Assembly (NCBI GenBank): GCA_026129185.1
Contig: JAHCIO010000018.1
Location: forward strand, 1 to 64,000
Reading direction: 5' to 3'
From: Promineifilum sp019695075
GTDB lineage: Bacteria; Chloroflexota; Anaerolineae; Promineifilales; Promineifilaceae
Length of the DNA: 64,000 nucleotides
Below the pieces are notes generated by a model. The model was given only the letters and a program-made list of their open reading frames with translations. It did not search any database and was not told the DNA's origin. Of this stretch, positions 16,893 through 26,377 are shown piece by piece. Positions within the stretch are counted from its first letter, which is position 1; every line of letters begins with the position of its first letter. The translations under genes were made by a program, and so were the position numbers.

Positions 16893-16911
16893 AGCCAGTC
16901 CATTATGCAGA

Positions 16912-17001
16912 GCTCACACCAAGACGCCAAGGAAGCCAAGGCGCGAAGAAAAACTGATCTCTTTTCTTCCTTTGCGCCTTTGCCCCTTCGCGCCTTGGCG
17001 T
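16912..17001. repeat. Long inverted repeat (family E): GCCAAGGCGC...GCGCCTTGGC
   Basis: The left arm contains CAAGACGCCAAGGAAGCCAA and the right arm ends CGCGCCTTGGCGTGAG. Together they can form an imperfect hairpin over 90 bases between the permease stop and the regulator start. A half copy (CACGCCAAGGCGCTAAG) lies at 34187-34222. Confidence 0.8.
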
Positions 17002-17008
17002 GAGCCTC

Positions 17009-18225
17009 TTACTCATACCGCAAAGCCTCAATCGGCCGCAAGCGGGCCGCCCGCCAGGCGGGATAGATGCCGAAGACGAGGCCGACGGCGGTGGCAAAGC
17101 CGGTCGCCAGCAGCACCGTGCCCAGTTGCAGCGTCACGCTCAGGTCGATGGCCCGCCCGGCGACGGCAGCGATGGCCCAACCGAGGAGGATACCGGCAAT
17201 GCCGCCGATAAGGCTCAGCACGACCGACTCCAGCAGAAACTGAAGCAGGATGTCGCGCCGCAGCGCGCCGACGGCCTTGCGGATGCCGATCTCGCGCGTG
17301 CGTTCTGTCACCGAGACGAGCATGATGTTCATGATGCCGATGCCGCCGACGAGCAGGGAGATGCCGGCGACGGCCCCCAGGAAGGCGGTCAGCACGCCGG
17401 TGATCTGCCCGGCCGTGTCCAACAGGTCTGACTGGCTGAGCAACTGGAAGTCGTCTTCGTCGGCATAGGCGATGCGGTGTTCCTCGCGCAGCACGGCGGC
17501 GATCTGCTCCAGCGCGGCCTCGTTGCGCTCGTTGCTGGCGGCCTGGGCGATGATGGAATCAACCGCTTTCTGGCCGCTGCGCGTGCGGTTGGTCACCAGC
17601 CGGCTCTGGGCGGTGGAGATGGGCACGAAAACGGTGGTGTCGTTGCCGCCGAAGGCGCTGCCCGACTGGGCCAGCACACCGACGACCTCGTAGCTCGCGC
17701 CGTTGATCTTCACGCTCTGGCCGACGGCATAGCTGTCGGGAAAGAGGTCTTCGGCCACTTGCCAGCCCAGCACGGCGACGCGCGCCTGGGTATCGATGTC
17801 GTTCTCGGTGAGCACGTCGCCGGCGGCGATGTCGTCGATGTTGTTGACGCGGAAGTAGTTGGCCGTCACGCCGCTGATGCTCGACCGGGAGCTGTTGCCG
17901 CCGGCGGTGACGGCGAAGCTGCCGCCGACCGACGCGGCCACGTCGGCCACGTCGGGCGCGCGCAGGGGGTCGGACAGCGCGTCCACGTCCGACAACGTGA
18001 GGGCCGGGTAGCCGTCGCTGTTGTCGGGGTCGGTGCTGATGAGGATCAGGTTCGTGCCGATGGCGTTGATCTGGTCGTTGATCGAAGCGCTGACGCCGTT
18101 GCCAATCGACAGCAGGGCGATGACGGCGGCCACGCCGATGATGACGCCCAACATGGTCAGGGCCGCCCGCAGCTTGTTCGAGCGCAGGCTATCGAGGGCC
18201 GTCAGCAGACTTTCGTTCAGGTTCA

Positions 18226-18226
<1 letters not shown>
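17009..18226 (-). CDS. ABC transporter permease of the MacB/FtsX type
   Basis: This 405-residue protein has one N-terminal membrane helix (about 20-42), a large outside MacB-core domain (about 45-265) and three C-terminal helices of the FtsX domain. It contains the conserved ERTREIGIRKAVGALRRDI and ends PAWRAARLRPIEALRYE. Family members do not pump by alternating access; they act as mechanotransmitters with an adaptor protein. Its ATG overlaps the ATPase stop by one base. With the ATPase and two adaptors upstream it forms a complete MacAB-like export unit. Confidence 0.93.
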
Positions 18227-19005
<779 letters not shown>

Positions 19006-19007
19006 GG

Positions 19008-20687
19008 TTAATCTCCCGGGGCCGGCGGAATGAAGGCCGGCCCGTCGCCTTCGTCTCCGCCCGCCGGCCCGAAGGTCTGGACGGGCAGAGCGTTGCCGAT
19101 TTGCACTACATCGCCCGCGGCCAGGCCGCCGGTGATCTGGGTGTAGCGGTTGTCGCGCAGGCCGATGGTCACCGGCACGCTGTCGATGGTCTCCGTCCCG
19201 TCGGCGGCAACGGTAACGCGGTTAACGCTGTAGGTGCCGGTGGCGCGGTCAGCCTGAATGGCGCGATTGGGCAGCAGCAGCACGCCGGTCAGCTGCTCGG
19301 CCAGTAGTCGGGCGTCGGCGGTCATGCCCACGCGCAGGGGCAGCTCGCTCTCGCCCACGTCCAGATAGACGTGATAGGTGACAAGCTCACTGTTGCCGCT
19401 GGCCTCCGGGGCAATGGCGGCCACCGTGGCCGGGATCGTCGCGTCGCTCCAGGTGGCCGGGGTCAATTCGGCCGTCTGGCCCACCTGTACCTGGGCGATA
19501 TCGACCTCATCGACCTCCAACACCAGTTGCAGGCTGCTCAGGTCGGCCATCTCCACCAGCACGCCGCTGGCCGTCTCGCCGGCGCGGGCGTTGACGACGG
19601 TGACGACGCCATCGAAGGGCGCGGTCAGCGTGGCTTCGGCCAGTTGCCGCTCGGCCCGCGCCAGGCTGATGCGCGCCGACTCGACGGCCACTTCGGCGGC
19701 CACGCGCTGGGCGTCGCTGGGGCCGCTTTGCAGCTGCTCCAGTTGCCGTTGCGCCTGGGCCAGCGAGGCGCTGGCCGCAGCCACTTCGGCCGCGGTCGGA
19801 CCTTCGCGCAGGGCGTCGAGTTGCGCCTGGGCCGTGTCGCGCTGGGCGGCGGACGCGGCGACGGCCGCCCGGGCGGCGCTGACGCTGCCGGGGTTGCCGT
19901 TCACGAGGTCGTCATACGCCTTCTGGGCCGCGGCCAGATCGGCGTTGGCCTGTTGGGCGGCGACGCGGGCGCTGAATTCCATCTCGGCCAGGTCTTCGGC
20001 CGACAGGAAGGCGTTCGGCTCGGTCACCAGGATGGTGCTGTGCCGCTCGGCGGCTGAGGTGGCGGCGCGTTGGGCGCTCTCCAGCCGCAGTTGGGCCGCG
20101 CGCAACGCCTCATCGCTGGCGCCGGATTGGGCGGTGTCGAGCCGGGCCGCAGCAGCGCCCAGATCGGCCTGGGCGGCGCGCAGATTGGCCTCGGCCGCGG
20201 CCAGTTCCGTGTCGCTGGGGCCGTCGAGCAGGTCATCGAGCGACGCCTGAGCGCTGGTCACGGCGGCCTCGGCCGCGGCCAGGTCGGCCGCCGTCGGCGG
20301 GGCCACCAGGTCTTCCAGATCGGCCTCGCGCGAGACCAGCGCCTGTTGCGCGTCGGCCACGTTGCGCTCCAACTCCGTCGTGTCCAGTCGCAGCAGCGGC
20401 TCGCCGGCGCGCGCCTCGTCGCCCACGGCCACCAGCACTTCGTCGATTGTGCCGCTGGTCATCAGGGCCAGGGCCGCGCTCCGGCGGGCGGATAGCTCGC
20501 CGGAGGCCGTGGCCTCGCTCGACAGGTCGCCGACGACCACCTCGACCCGTTCAACGTCGGTTGTCGTTGTGCCGGCCCCGTTCCGCGCCAACAGCAGCGG
20601 CCCGGCCGCCAGCAACGCCAGCGCCACAACAAGCACGGCCGCGCCGGCGATGATCCATTTCTTATATCGTTGCCATGTTGTCTTCAT
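19008..20687 (-). CDS. Efflux adaptor (HlyD/MacA-type periplasmic or outside subunit), copy 2
   Basis: This 559-residue protein has one N-terminal membrane helix (about 13-34), then a lipoyl/barrel-sandwich half. A very long Ala-rich coiled-coil hairpin (about 110-370) follows, with repeated segments ending GPTAAE or GPSDTE. The second lipoyl half (TLTAPFDGVVTVVNARAGE) and beta-barrel/membrane-proximal domains complete it. It should link the MacB-type permease to the cell exterior. It is adjacent and paralogous to the previous adaptor, 17 bases downstream of it, and three bases ahead of the ATPase. Confidence 0.88.
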   Translation of the reverse strand: MKTTWQRYKKWIIAGAAVLVVALALLAAGPLLLARNGAGTTTTDVERVEVVVGDLSSEATASGELSARRSAALALMTSGTIDEVLVAVGDEARAGEPLLRLDTTELERNVADAQQALVSREADLEDLVAPPTAADLAAAEAAVTSAQASLDDLLDGPSDTELAAAEANLRAAQADLGAAAARLDTAQSGASDEALRAAQLRLESAQRAATSAAERHSTILVTEPNAFLSAEDLAEMEFSARVAAQQANADLAAAQKAYDDLVNGNPGSVSAARAAVAASAAQRDTAQAQLDALREGPTAAEVAAASASLAQAQRQLEQLQSGPSDAQRVAAEVAVESARISLARAERQLAEATLTAPFDGVVTVVNARAGETASGVLVEMADLSSLQLVLEVDEVDIAQVQVGQTAELTPATWSDATIPATVAAIAPEASGNSELVTYHVYLDVGESELPLRVGMTADARLLAEQLTGVLLLPNRAIQADRATGTYSVNRVTVAADGTETIDSVPVTIGLRDNRYTQITGGLAAGDVVQIGNALPVQTFGPAGGDEGDGPAFIPPAPGD

Positions 20688-20704
20688 GACGTTGTCGCTC
20701 CCCG

Positions 20705-22291
20705 CTAGTTGCCGAACTGGCCGCCGCCCAATGCCGGCGTGCCGTCAAGGGCCGAGTTGATTGCGCCGCCGATGATAAGCACATCGCCGGCCGCCAGCCC
20801 GTCGCGAACCTCGGTGTACTGGTTGTCGCGCAGGCCGATGACGATCTCTACTGTTTCCGCGCCCGTCGCCGTCTGGCGCTGCACGCTGTAGGTTCCGGTG
20901 GTGCGATCGACGCTGATGGCCTCGTTGGGCACAAGCAGCACGTCGCGCCTCTCGGCCGTCACCAGCGTGGCGTTGGCGGTCATGCCCGCCAGCAGCGGCA
21001 GGCCGCTGTCGTCCAGGCGCAGGCGCACGTCGTAGGTCACCAGGCCGGTGCTGGACGTGGCCGCCGCCGGCGCGATGGAGGCCACCTCGGCATCGATCAC
21101 CGCGTCGGGAAAGCTCTCCAGCGTCACCGTTGCCGGCTGACCGACGGCCATGTTGCCCACATCTACTTCATCGACCTGCAAGACCACTTGCAGGCTGCCC
21201 AGATCGACCAGGCCAACGACCGGCCCGGCGGCGATCTCGCCCGGCTGGACGTGGACGGCGGTGACGGCGGCGTCAAATGGGGCGGTGATGGTCGCGTTGG
21301 CCAGGGCGTCCTCGGCGTCGGCCAGCGCCAGGCGGGCTTGCTCGACCGCGGCCTCGGCCGAGGCGCGCTGGGCGGCCGTGGGGCCGGCCTGGAGTTGAGC
21401 CAGCGCGGCCTGGGCGTCGGCTAATTGCGACTCGGCCGTGGCCTGCTGGGCGGCGCTGGGGCCGGCCGTCTGCTGCTCAAAGTCGGCGCGCGCGCCTTGC
21501 AGCCGGGCGGAAGCAGCGCCCAGATTGCTGGCCGCGGCGGCCGTGTCGGGGCCGGCGCGCAGGTCATCGAGTTGCGCCTGGGCCTGGGCCACCGCTTCCT
21601 GGGCGGCCCGCAGCGCCTCGTCGGTGGCCTGATTGGTATTGTCGCTATTGGCGTCTTCGGCGCTACGCAGTTGCAGTTGGGCCGCGGCCAGTTGCGCCTC
21701 GGCCGCGCTCAGGTCGGCGGCGCTGACGCTATCCTGGGCGTTGGTCAGGTCGGCCTGGGCCGAGGCATAGGCGGCCTCGGCGCTGCGCAGGCTCGACTCC
21801 AGCGCGGCCCGCTCAGCAGCCGTTGGCCCGGCCAGCAGGGCGTCGAGTTGCGCCTGGGCGCTGGCCACGGCGGCCTCGGCGGCAGCCATCTCGGCCGGCG
21901 CCGGGTCGCTCAGCAGGTCGGCCAGTTGCGCCTCGGCCTGCCGCAGATTGGCCTGGGCCGAGCGGACAGATAGTTCCAGGTCGGCCGTGTCCAGAACGAC
22001 AAGCGGCTCACCGGCGGTCACCTGTTGCCCGGCGCGGACGAGCACGGCCGTCACGCGGCCGGTGGTGGGGCTGTCCAGGGTGGCCTCGCGGCTGGCGCGC
22101 AGCACGCCGCTGGCCGTGGCGTTGGCCGCCAGGTCGCCGACGATGACCTCGACGGTTTCGCCGGCCTGTGCGGCCGCGTCCGGCGAAGCGCCACAGGCGG
22201 CCAGCAGGCCCGCCAGCACAGCCACCAGCACGGCCGGCCACAGCCGGCCCGCAACGGCGCGTCGCGGACGATGATTCAGCTTTATTCTCAT
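20705..22291 (-). CDS. Efflux adaptor lipoprotein (HlyD/MacA-type), copy 1
   Basis: This 528-residue protein is first in the efflux operon. The ATG at 22291 follows AGGTGAACGCT and gives a basic N-terminus and a hydrophobic stretch ending LAGLLAACGAS, a plausible lipobox. The order then matches copy 2: lipoyl half, long Ala/Gln coiled-coil hairpin with repeated LAGPTAAE-type breaks, ATITAPFDAAVTAVHVQPGE, then beta-barrel domains. Two adaptors in one operon suggest a hetero-oligomeric channel or two alternative assemblies. Confidence 0.88.
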   Translation of the reverse strand: MRIKLNHRPRRAVAGRLWPAVLVAVLAGLLAACGASPDAAAQAGETVEVIVGDLAANATASGVLRASREATLDSPTTGRVTAVLVRAGQQVTAGEPLVVLDTADLELSVRSAQANLRQAEAQLADLLSDPAPAEMAAAEAAVASAQAQLDALLAGPTAAERAALESSLRSAEAAYASAQADLTNAQDSVSAADLSAAEAQLAAAQLQLRSAEDANSDNTNQATDEALRAAQEAVAQAQAQLDDLRAGPDTAAAASNLGAASARLQGARADFEQQTAGPSAAQQATAESQLADAQAALAQLQAGPTAAQRASAEAAVEQARLALADAEDALANATITAPFDAAVTAVHVQPGEIAAGPVVGLVDLGSLQVVLQVDEVDVGNMAVGQPATVTLESFPDAVIDAEVASIAPAAATSSTGLVTYDVRLRLDDSGLPLLAGMTANATLVTAERRDVLLVPNEAISVDRTTGTYSVQRQTATGAETVEIVIGLRDNQYTEVRDGLAAGDVLIIGGAINSALDGTPALGGGQFGN

Positions 22292-22395
22292 AGCGTTCAC
22301 CTGTCTCTTTGTGTGTGGTGATGTCCATGAGATTCTACGCCGCAAGTTTGCAGAAGTTGTGCAGGAGTTCAGCAGTAGTCAGAGGGTCGCCGCCC

Positions 22396-22450
22396 GTAGC
22401 ACAGCCTGTTAGGCTGTCTTCGCCGGTCACAGCCTGACAGGCTGTGCTAC
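22396..22450. repeat. Inverted repeat: GTAGCACAGCCTG / CAGGCTGTGCTAC
   Basis: Perfect 13-base outer arms, each containing the smaller palindrome ACAGCCTGnnAGGCTGT, form a strong hairpin. The right arm ends two bases before the -10 box of the next gene, so the repeat occupies its -35 region. Confidence 0.85.
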
Positions 22451-22452
22451 GG

Positions 22453-22458
22453 TATACT
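22453..22458 (+). promoter_or_regulatory. -10 box of a putative leaderless promoter
   Basis: TATACT ends six bases before the ATG at 22465, and there is no Shine-Dalgarno sequence. The -35 position is inside the flanking hairpin repeat. Confidence 0.55.
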
Positions 22459-22464
22459 GTCGCC

Positions 22465-22848
22465 ATGTCCACCCCCATCTTCTTTGACCAGGTCTACGAA
22501 GTCATCCGCCGCGTCCCCCGCGGGCGCGTGACGACCTATGGCCGCGTGGCGGCGATGCTCGGCCGGCCCAACGCCGCCCGCGCCGTGGGCTACGCCCTGC
22601 GGGCCGCCGGCCAACGGCGGCGCGGCGACACGCGCACGGCCGACCTGCCCTGGTATCGGGTCATCAACAGCGCCGGCCGCATCAGTCTGCCCAACATGCG
22701 CGGCGGGGCCGACCGGCAGGCCGAGCTGCTGCGCGCCGAGGGCGTCGTCGTCAGCGACGACCTGCTCATCGACCTGAGCGTCTATCTTTGGGAGGGGCTG
22801 CACCCCATTGAGATCGACGACATCCTCTCCGGCCGCGGCGAACCGTAG
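22465..22848 (+). CDS. Alkyltransferase-like protein (MGMT DNA-binding domain with Trp for the active Cys)
   Basis: This 127-residue protein matches the C-terminal DNA-binding domain of O6-alkylguanine-DNA alkyltransferases: VYEVIRRVPRGRVTTYGRVAAMLG, then the Arg-finger region ARAVGYALRAAG. The PCHRV active-site motif reads PWYRV, with Trp63 in place of Cys. It therefore cannot accept an alkyl group. Proteins of this kind (Atl1, eAtl) bind O6-alkylguanine and flag it for nucleotide excision repair. The ATG at 22465 removes seven residues of longer open frame and fits both the promoter and the family N-terminus. Confidence 0.9.
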   Translation: MSTPIFFDQVYEVIRRVPRGRVTTYGRVAAMLGRPNAARAVGYALRAAGQRRRGDTRTADLPWYRVINSAGRISLPNMRGGADRQAELLRAEGVVVSDDLLIDLSVYLWEGLHPIEIDDILSGRGEP

Positions 22849-22854
22849 TGGGGC

Positions 22855-22910
22855 AGTGGGGCAGTGGTCAGTGGTCTGTCGTCCGCGGTCGGCGGTCGGC
22901 GGTCGGCCCC
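22855..22910. repeat. Family C repeat (GGGGCAGTGG...GTCGTCCGCGGTCGGCGGTC)
   Basis: A run of GGGGCAGTGGGGCAGTGG and GTCAGTGG is followed by TCTGTCGTCCGCGGTCGGCG and further CGGTCGG units. It starts straight after the TAG of the alkyltransferase-like gene. The same two-part structure recurs at seven other intergenic or in-gene sites. Confidence 0.8.
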
Positions 22911-22954
22911 GTCTCCCCATGCGCACACCGCCAAGCCGCGCTACAATCCCCGGC

Positions 22955-23917
22955 GTGGTGAAGCTCATCATCCAGATTCCCTGCTACAATGAGGCCGAGA
23001 CGCTGCCGCTGGCGCTGGCCGGGCTGCCGCGGGCCATCCCCGGCATCGACTGCATCGAGACGCTGATCATCGACGACGGCAGCAGCGACAACACCGCCGC
23101 CGTCGCCGCGGCCCACGGCGTCAGCCCCAGTCACATCATCCGCCACCCGCAGAACCTGGGGCTGGCGCGCGCCTTCCAGAGCGGCCTCGACGCCTGCCTG
23201 CGGCTGGGGGCGGATGTCATCGTCCACACCGACGCCGACAACCAGTACCCCGGCCACTACATCCCCGACCTGGTCGCACCCGTACTGGCCGGGCAGGCCG
23301 ACATGGTCATCGGCGACCGGCAAGTGGCCACCATCGACCACTTCTCGCCGCTCAAGAAGCGCATGCTGGCTCTGGGCAGCTGGATGGTGCGCAACGTCAG
23401 CGGCACGGCTGTGCCCGACGCCGTCAGCGGCTTCCGCGCCTACTCGCGCGAGGCGGCGTTGCGCTTCACCATTCTGACGCGCTACAGCTACACGCTAGAG
23501 ACGGTCATCCAGGCCGGCAAGCTGGGCCTGGGCGTGGTCAGCATCCCCATCACCACCAACCCGCCGACGCGGCCGTCGCGCCTGCAACGCAGCATGTGGC
23601 ACTTCATCAAGGCCCAGGCGGGCACGATCCTGCGCCTCTATGCTTTCTACGAGCCGCTGCGGACGTTCAGCTACATCGCCGCGCCCTTTCTACTGGTCGG
23701 GGCGGCGCTGTGGGCGCGTTTCTTCGTGAACTACTTGCAGGGTGAAAGCGGCGTCGGCCGCTTCATCCAGTCGCTGACGCTGGGCACGGGGCTGCTCATG
23801 GTCGGCGCGCTCATCGTCCTCTTCGGCGTCCAGGCCGACATCAGCGGCAAGCACCGCCTGCTAACGCAGGAGGTGCTGTATCGGCTGAAGAAGATGGAGT
23901 TGGAGGACGACCGCTGA
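22955..23917 (+). CDS. Glycosyltransferase family 2 (dolichyl-phosphate-mannose synthase-like)
   Basis: This protein of about 320 residues has a GT-A fold: KLIIQIPCYNEAETL, LIIDDGSSDNT, and the metal-binding VIVHTDADNQYPGHYI, with an acceptor region containing DAVSGFRAYSREA. Two C-terminal membrane helices follow (about 225-250 and 270-295). It should transfer a sugar from a nucleotide donor to a lipid carrier or glycan at the membrane. GTG at 22955 is preferred because a TACAAT ends seven bases before it. ATG at 22919 is the alternative and would add residues partly encoded by repeat DNA. The protein ends EDDR with its TGA inside a family C repeat. Confidence 0.85.
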   Translation: MVKLIIQIPCYNEAETLPLALAGLPRAIPGIDCIETLIIDDGSSDNTAAVAAAHGVSPSHIIRHPQNLGLARAFQSGLDACLRLGADVIVHTDADNQYPGHYIPDLVAPVLAGQADMVIGDRQVATIDHFSPLKKRMLALGSWMVRNVSGTAVPDAVSGFRAYSREAALRFTILTRYSYTLETVIQAGKLGLGVVSIPITTNPPTRPSRLQRSMWHFIKAQAGTILRLYAFYEPLRTFSYIAAPFLLVGAALWARFFVNYLQGESGVGRFIQSLTLGTGLLMVGALIVLFGVQADISGKHRLLTQEVLYRLKKMELEDDR

Positions 23918-24046
23918 CGGACGACCGCTGACCGCCGACCGCCGACCGCGGACGACAGACCACAGACCATTGATCATTGACCTACTGGACACTGACCTAC
24001 TGGACACTGACCTACTGATTACTGACCTACTGCCCACTGCCCCAGA
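23918..24046. repeat. Family C repeat, long copy in reverse orientation
   Basis: GACCGCCGACCGCCGACCGC and GGACGACAGACCACAGACCA are followed by four to five units of GACCTACTGGACACT. The block starts at the stop codon of the glycosyltransferase gene and runs almost to the next start codon. Confidence 0.85.
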
Positions 24047-24053
24047 GGAACCC

Positions 24054-24455
24054 ATGCGCAACGTCATCGCCCTCTTGCTCTTCATCGCTGCCCTGTTCAA
24101 CCTGACCATCTTCCTGCCGGGGGAAGAGGCCTGGCCGCTGCAACCTTTCGCCGTCCACGCCACGTCGTGGGCCGGCTTTGGGCTGGCCGACACGCCGGGG
24201 GGCACGCTGGCGCGCGCACTGGCCGTCGCCGCCGCGCTGCTGCTGCTGGCCGCGGCGCTGAGCCTGGTCGCCGTCCTCGTCCCGGAGCGGCTCTTCCGGC
24301 CGCTGGCCTTCCTGGGGGCGCTGGGCACGCTGACCCTCTTCGTGCTCTTTCTCAACCCGAACTCACTCCTACCCATTGTGCTGAGTCTGATCATCCTCTA
24401 TGCCATCCTGAGCCGCACCTGGACGATCCGCAGCCTCAGCGAGGACGACCACTAA
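24054..24455 (+). CDS. Small polytopic membrane protein of unknown function
   Basis: This 133-residue protein has four hydrophobic helices (about 2-20, 54-78, 85-103 and 106-122) and a short acidic tail (RSLSEDDH). I do not recognise a family. AGAGGAA precedes the ATG. Its TAA overlaps the ATG of the next gene (TAATG), so it is translationally coupled to a lipoprotein. Confidence 0.75.
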   Translation: MRNVIALLLFIAALFNLTIFLPGEEAWPLQPFAVHATSWAGFGLADTPGGTLARALAVAAALLLLAAALSLVAVLVPERLFRPLAFLGALGTLTLFVLFLNPNSLLPIVLSLIILYAILSRTWTIRSLSEDDH

Positions 24456-25039
24456 TGCGCGCACAACAGACCACGAACGGCGCGGCGCGCGCCGGCCTCA
24501 TCTGCTTGATTCTGCTGGCGGGCCTGCTGACGGCGGGCTGCGCGGGCGGAGGGACGAACACGGGCATGATCACAGTCACACTCGACAAACCCGCGGAGGA
24601 CACGGCCACCGTCAGTGTCGAAGACGGCCGCGCCGTCATCGACGTCACCAGCCCGTCGGGCATCGGTGGGCTGACGGCCGTGCTGGGCGGAGGCGATTGG
24701 CCGGACGAGGTTGTCGTCCGGCTACGGCTGCGCGGGCTGGAACGGCTGGAGTTCGGCTACAGCAATTTCCTGCTGTCCACCGGCGTCAGCAGCACCGGCG
24801 ACCCCAACCCGCCGCTGATATTGACCGTGGTGGACGAAGAGGGCAAGGCGGAGAGCGCCTCGCCCTCGTCCAACGTCTACTATCCCACCATTCGCTTCAT
24901 CGACGACGGCGGCCAGGCGCTGGCGACGCCCACTTTCCCCTTGCCGGAGGGCGCGATCATCGAGGTCGTCATGCCGCCGCACTTCCACGAGCAGGAGCAG
25001 AACTCATTCTGGATGCAGTGGATCGACTTTTATCGCTGA
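24455..25039 (+). CDS. Lipoprotein of unknown function
   Basis: This 194-residue protein has a signal peptide and a lipobox ending LLTAGC, then a mature domain rich in beta strands (MITVTLDKPAEDTATVSVED, VVVRLRLRGLERLEFGYSNF). No family is recognised. It is coupled to the preceding membrane protein by a one-base overlap, which suggests the two work together at the cell surface. Confidence 0.75.
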   Translation: MRAQQTTNGAARAGLICLILLAGLLTAGCAGGGTNTGMITVTLDKPAEDTATVSVEDGRAVIDVTSPSGIGGLTAVLGGGDWPDEVVVRLRLRGLERLEFGYSNFLLSTGVSSTGDPNPPLILTVVDEEGKAESASPSSNVYYPTIRFIDDGGQALATPTFPLPEGAIIEVVMPPHFHEQEQNSFWMQWIDFYR

Positions 25040-25097
25040 GCGCGGGGCCGCGTGTCGGGGACGTGACACGGCCACGGCCATCATGGAGGCGATGCCG

Positions 25098-25400
25098 ATG
25101 TACTTATTGATGATGGTTCTGGACGATACGAGCCGTCTGACGAAGACGTTAGAGGCGTGGCAGCGCGCCGGGATGCATGGAGCGACGGCCCTGGAAAGCA
25201 CCGGCCTGCAACGGCTGATGGACGGCCGGGTGGGCGAAGCGGGCAGCACCGGTCACAAGACGATCTTTGCCGTCGTCAACGATCTGGAGATGGCCGAGTT
25301 GGCCATGCGCCACACGGAGGGTGTCATCGGCGACCTGAACGCGCCCAACACGGGCATCGCCTTTCTCGTGCCCGTGTTGGCCGCGTGGGGGTTGCCCTGA
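25098..25400 (+). CDS. Small PII-like protein
   Basis: This protein of about 100 residues (MYLLMMVLDDTSRLTKTLEAW) follows the beta-alpha-beta order of PII-type proteins: a first strand, a helix with LEAWQRAGMHGATALESTG, a middle helix, and a third strand TIFAVVNDLEMAELAM ending in NTGIAFLVPVLAAWG. It lacks the classic T-loop tyrosine. Three in-frame ATGs exist. The one at 25098 has GGAGG at an eight-base spacing and gives a clean first strand. Members are likely trimeric metabolite sensors, but that is inference. Confidence 0.6.
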   Translation: MYLLMMVLDDTSRLTKTLEAWQRAGMHGATALESTGLQRLMDGRVGEAGSTGHKTIFAVVNDLEMAELAMRHTEGVIGDLNAPNTGIAFLVPVLAAWGLP

Positions 25401-26204
25401 CTAGCGCCCCTGCCACCAGTCATTGCGCGAGCGCGGGTCCATGAAGCTGCCTGTGTCGCGCACGGCTACCTGCACTTCTGTGCCCGCGGCCACGCCGAAC
25501 GCCTGATGGCCGCGCAGGGCGGGCAGGCTGCCGCGCCCGGCGGCGTGGTCCTGGCGATAGAGGGCGATCAGGTCGGGGTCAACGCAGACGCCGTCGATGT
25601 GGATGACGTAGCCGAAGAACTCGTCCTCGCGGCCGACGTGGAGCGTCAGGTCTGTCGGCCCGGCGTAGAGCACCAGATACTCGTAGTCGCCGCCGATGTC
25701 GTAGCCGGAGTCGGGCGTGTAGATTGTCTCGCCGCGCGACACGCCCATGCCCAGCACCGTCGCCTCCCAGCGTGAGCTGTAGTCGCTCAGACAGTTGCGG
25801 TTCTCATCCCAGCGGTAGCGCTGGTAGGTGTTGGTGAGGGTGGGCGTGCGCCAGTCGCCGAACATGCCGGGGAGTTGCGGCGCGCGCGGGTCGTGGACGG
25901 GGCCAAGCTCGACCAGGCGCAGGGGCGCGTCGACCTCGGCATAGCCGCAGACGCTCAGGTTCACGTTGGGGTGGGTCTCCGGGTTGACGGTCAGCGGGTC
26001 GCCGCTGATGCTGAGCGAGTCGAAGCTGCCGGGCACGTTGCAGTCCAGCGGCGGCGGGATGGGCTTGCCGGCGGCCACGGGCATGAAGGCGCGGTGGTTG
26101 CGGTTCGCGTCGTCATCGGCCGCGGCGACGCCGGCGATAAGCGCCAGGGCCAGCAGCGCCGCCAGCGCGGCGGCACGATGAAAGGCATCTCGATGGGTGG
26201 ACAT
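25401..26204 (-). CDS. Secreted protein of unknown function
   Basis: This 267-residue protein has a clear Sec signal peptide (hydrophobic 12-27, then VAAADDD). The mature part is rich in aromatic and acidic residues, with five or more Cys (DCNVPGS, LSVCGY, NCLSDY, DGVCVDP). GGAGGT precedes the ATG. It has no recognisable catalytic motif. It is convergent with the PII-like gene, which ends at the adjoining base. Confidence 0.75.
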   Translation of the reverse strand: MSTHRDAFHRAAALAALLALALIAGVAAADDDANRNHRAFMPVAAGKPIPPPLDCNVPGSFDSLSISGDPLTVNPETHPNVNLSVCGYAEVDAPLRLVELGPVHDPRAPQLPGMFGDWRTPTLTNTYQRYRWDENRNCLSDYSSRWEATVLGMGVSRGETIYTPDSGYDIGGDYEYLVLYAGPTDLTLHVGREDEFFGYVIHIDGVCVDPDLIALYRQDHAAGRGSLPALRGHQAFGVAAGTEVQVAVRDTGSFMDPRSRNDWWQGR

Positions 26205-26225
26205 GAGGGATTTACCTCCGTGGGC

Positions 26226-26299
26226 AGGCGGTGCGTCGCACTTTCTTGGACGCCTGCGTAAGAAAGTGCCAGGCACTTCGGAAAGTGCCAGGCACTGGG
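26226..26299. repeat. Dispersed palindromes GAAAGTGCCAGGCACTT (family G)
   Basis: AAGTGCCAGGCACTT occurs as a full palindrome, with a second partial copy (AAGTGCCAGGCACT) directly after it, in the gap upstream of the HD-domain gene. No other copy is present in this window. Confidence 0.65.
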
Positions 26300-26323
26300 G
26301 CGGCTTGATCGGATGGGTCTGAC

Positions 26324-26351
26324 TTGAGCCAACAACGCGCCGGAGTATAAT
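26324..26351 (+). promoter_or_regulatory. Promoter of the HD-trpD-trpC cluster
   Basis: TTGAGC (26324-26329), a 16-base spacer and TATAAT (26346-26351) lie upstream of a leader of about 20 bases carrying GAGGTG, which is the ribosome-binding site for the ATG at 26378. Confidence 0.7.
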
Positions 26352-26377
26352 CCATCGACCCGCGAGGTGAAACGACT

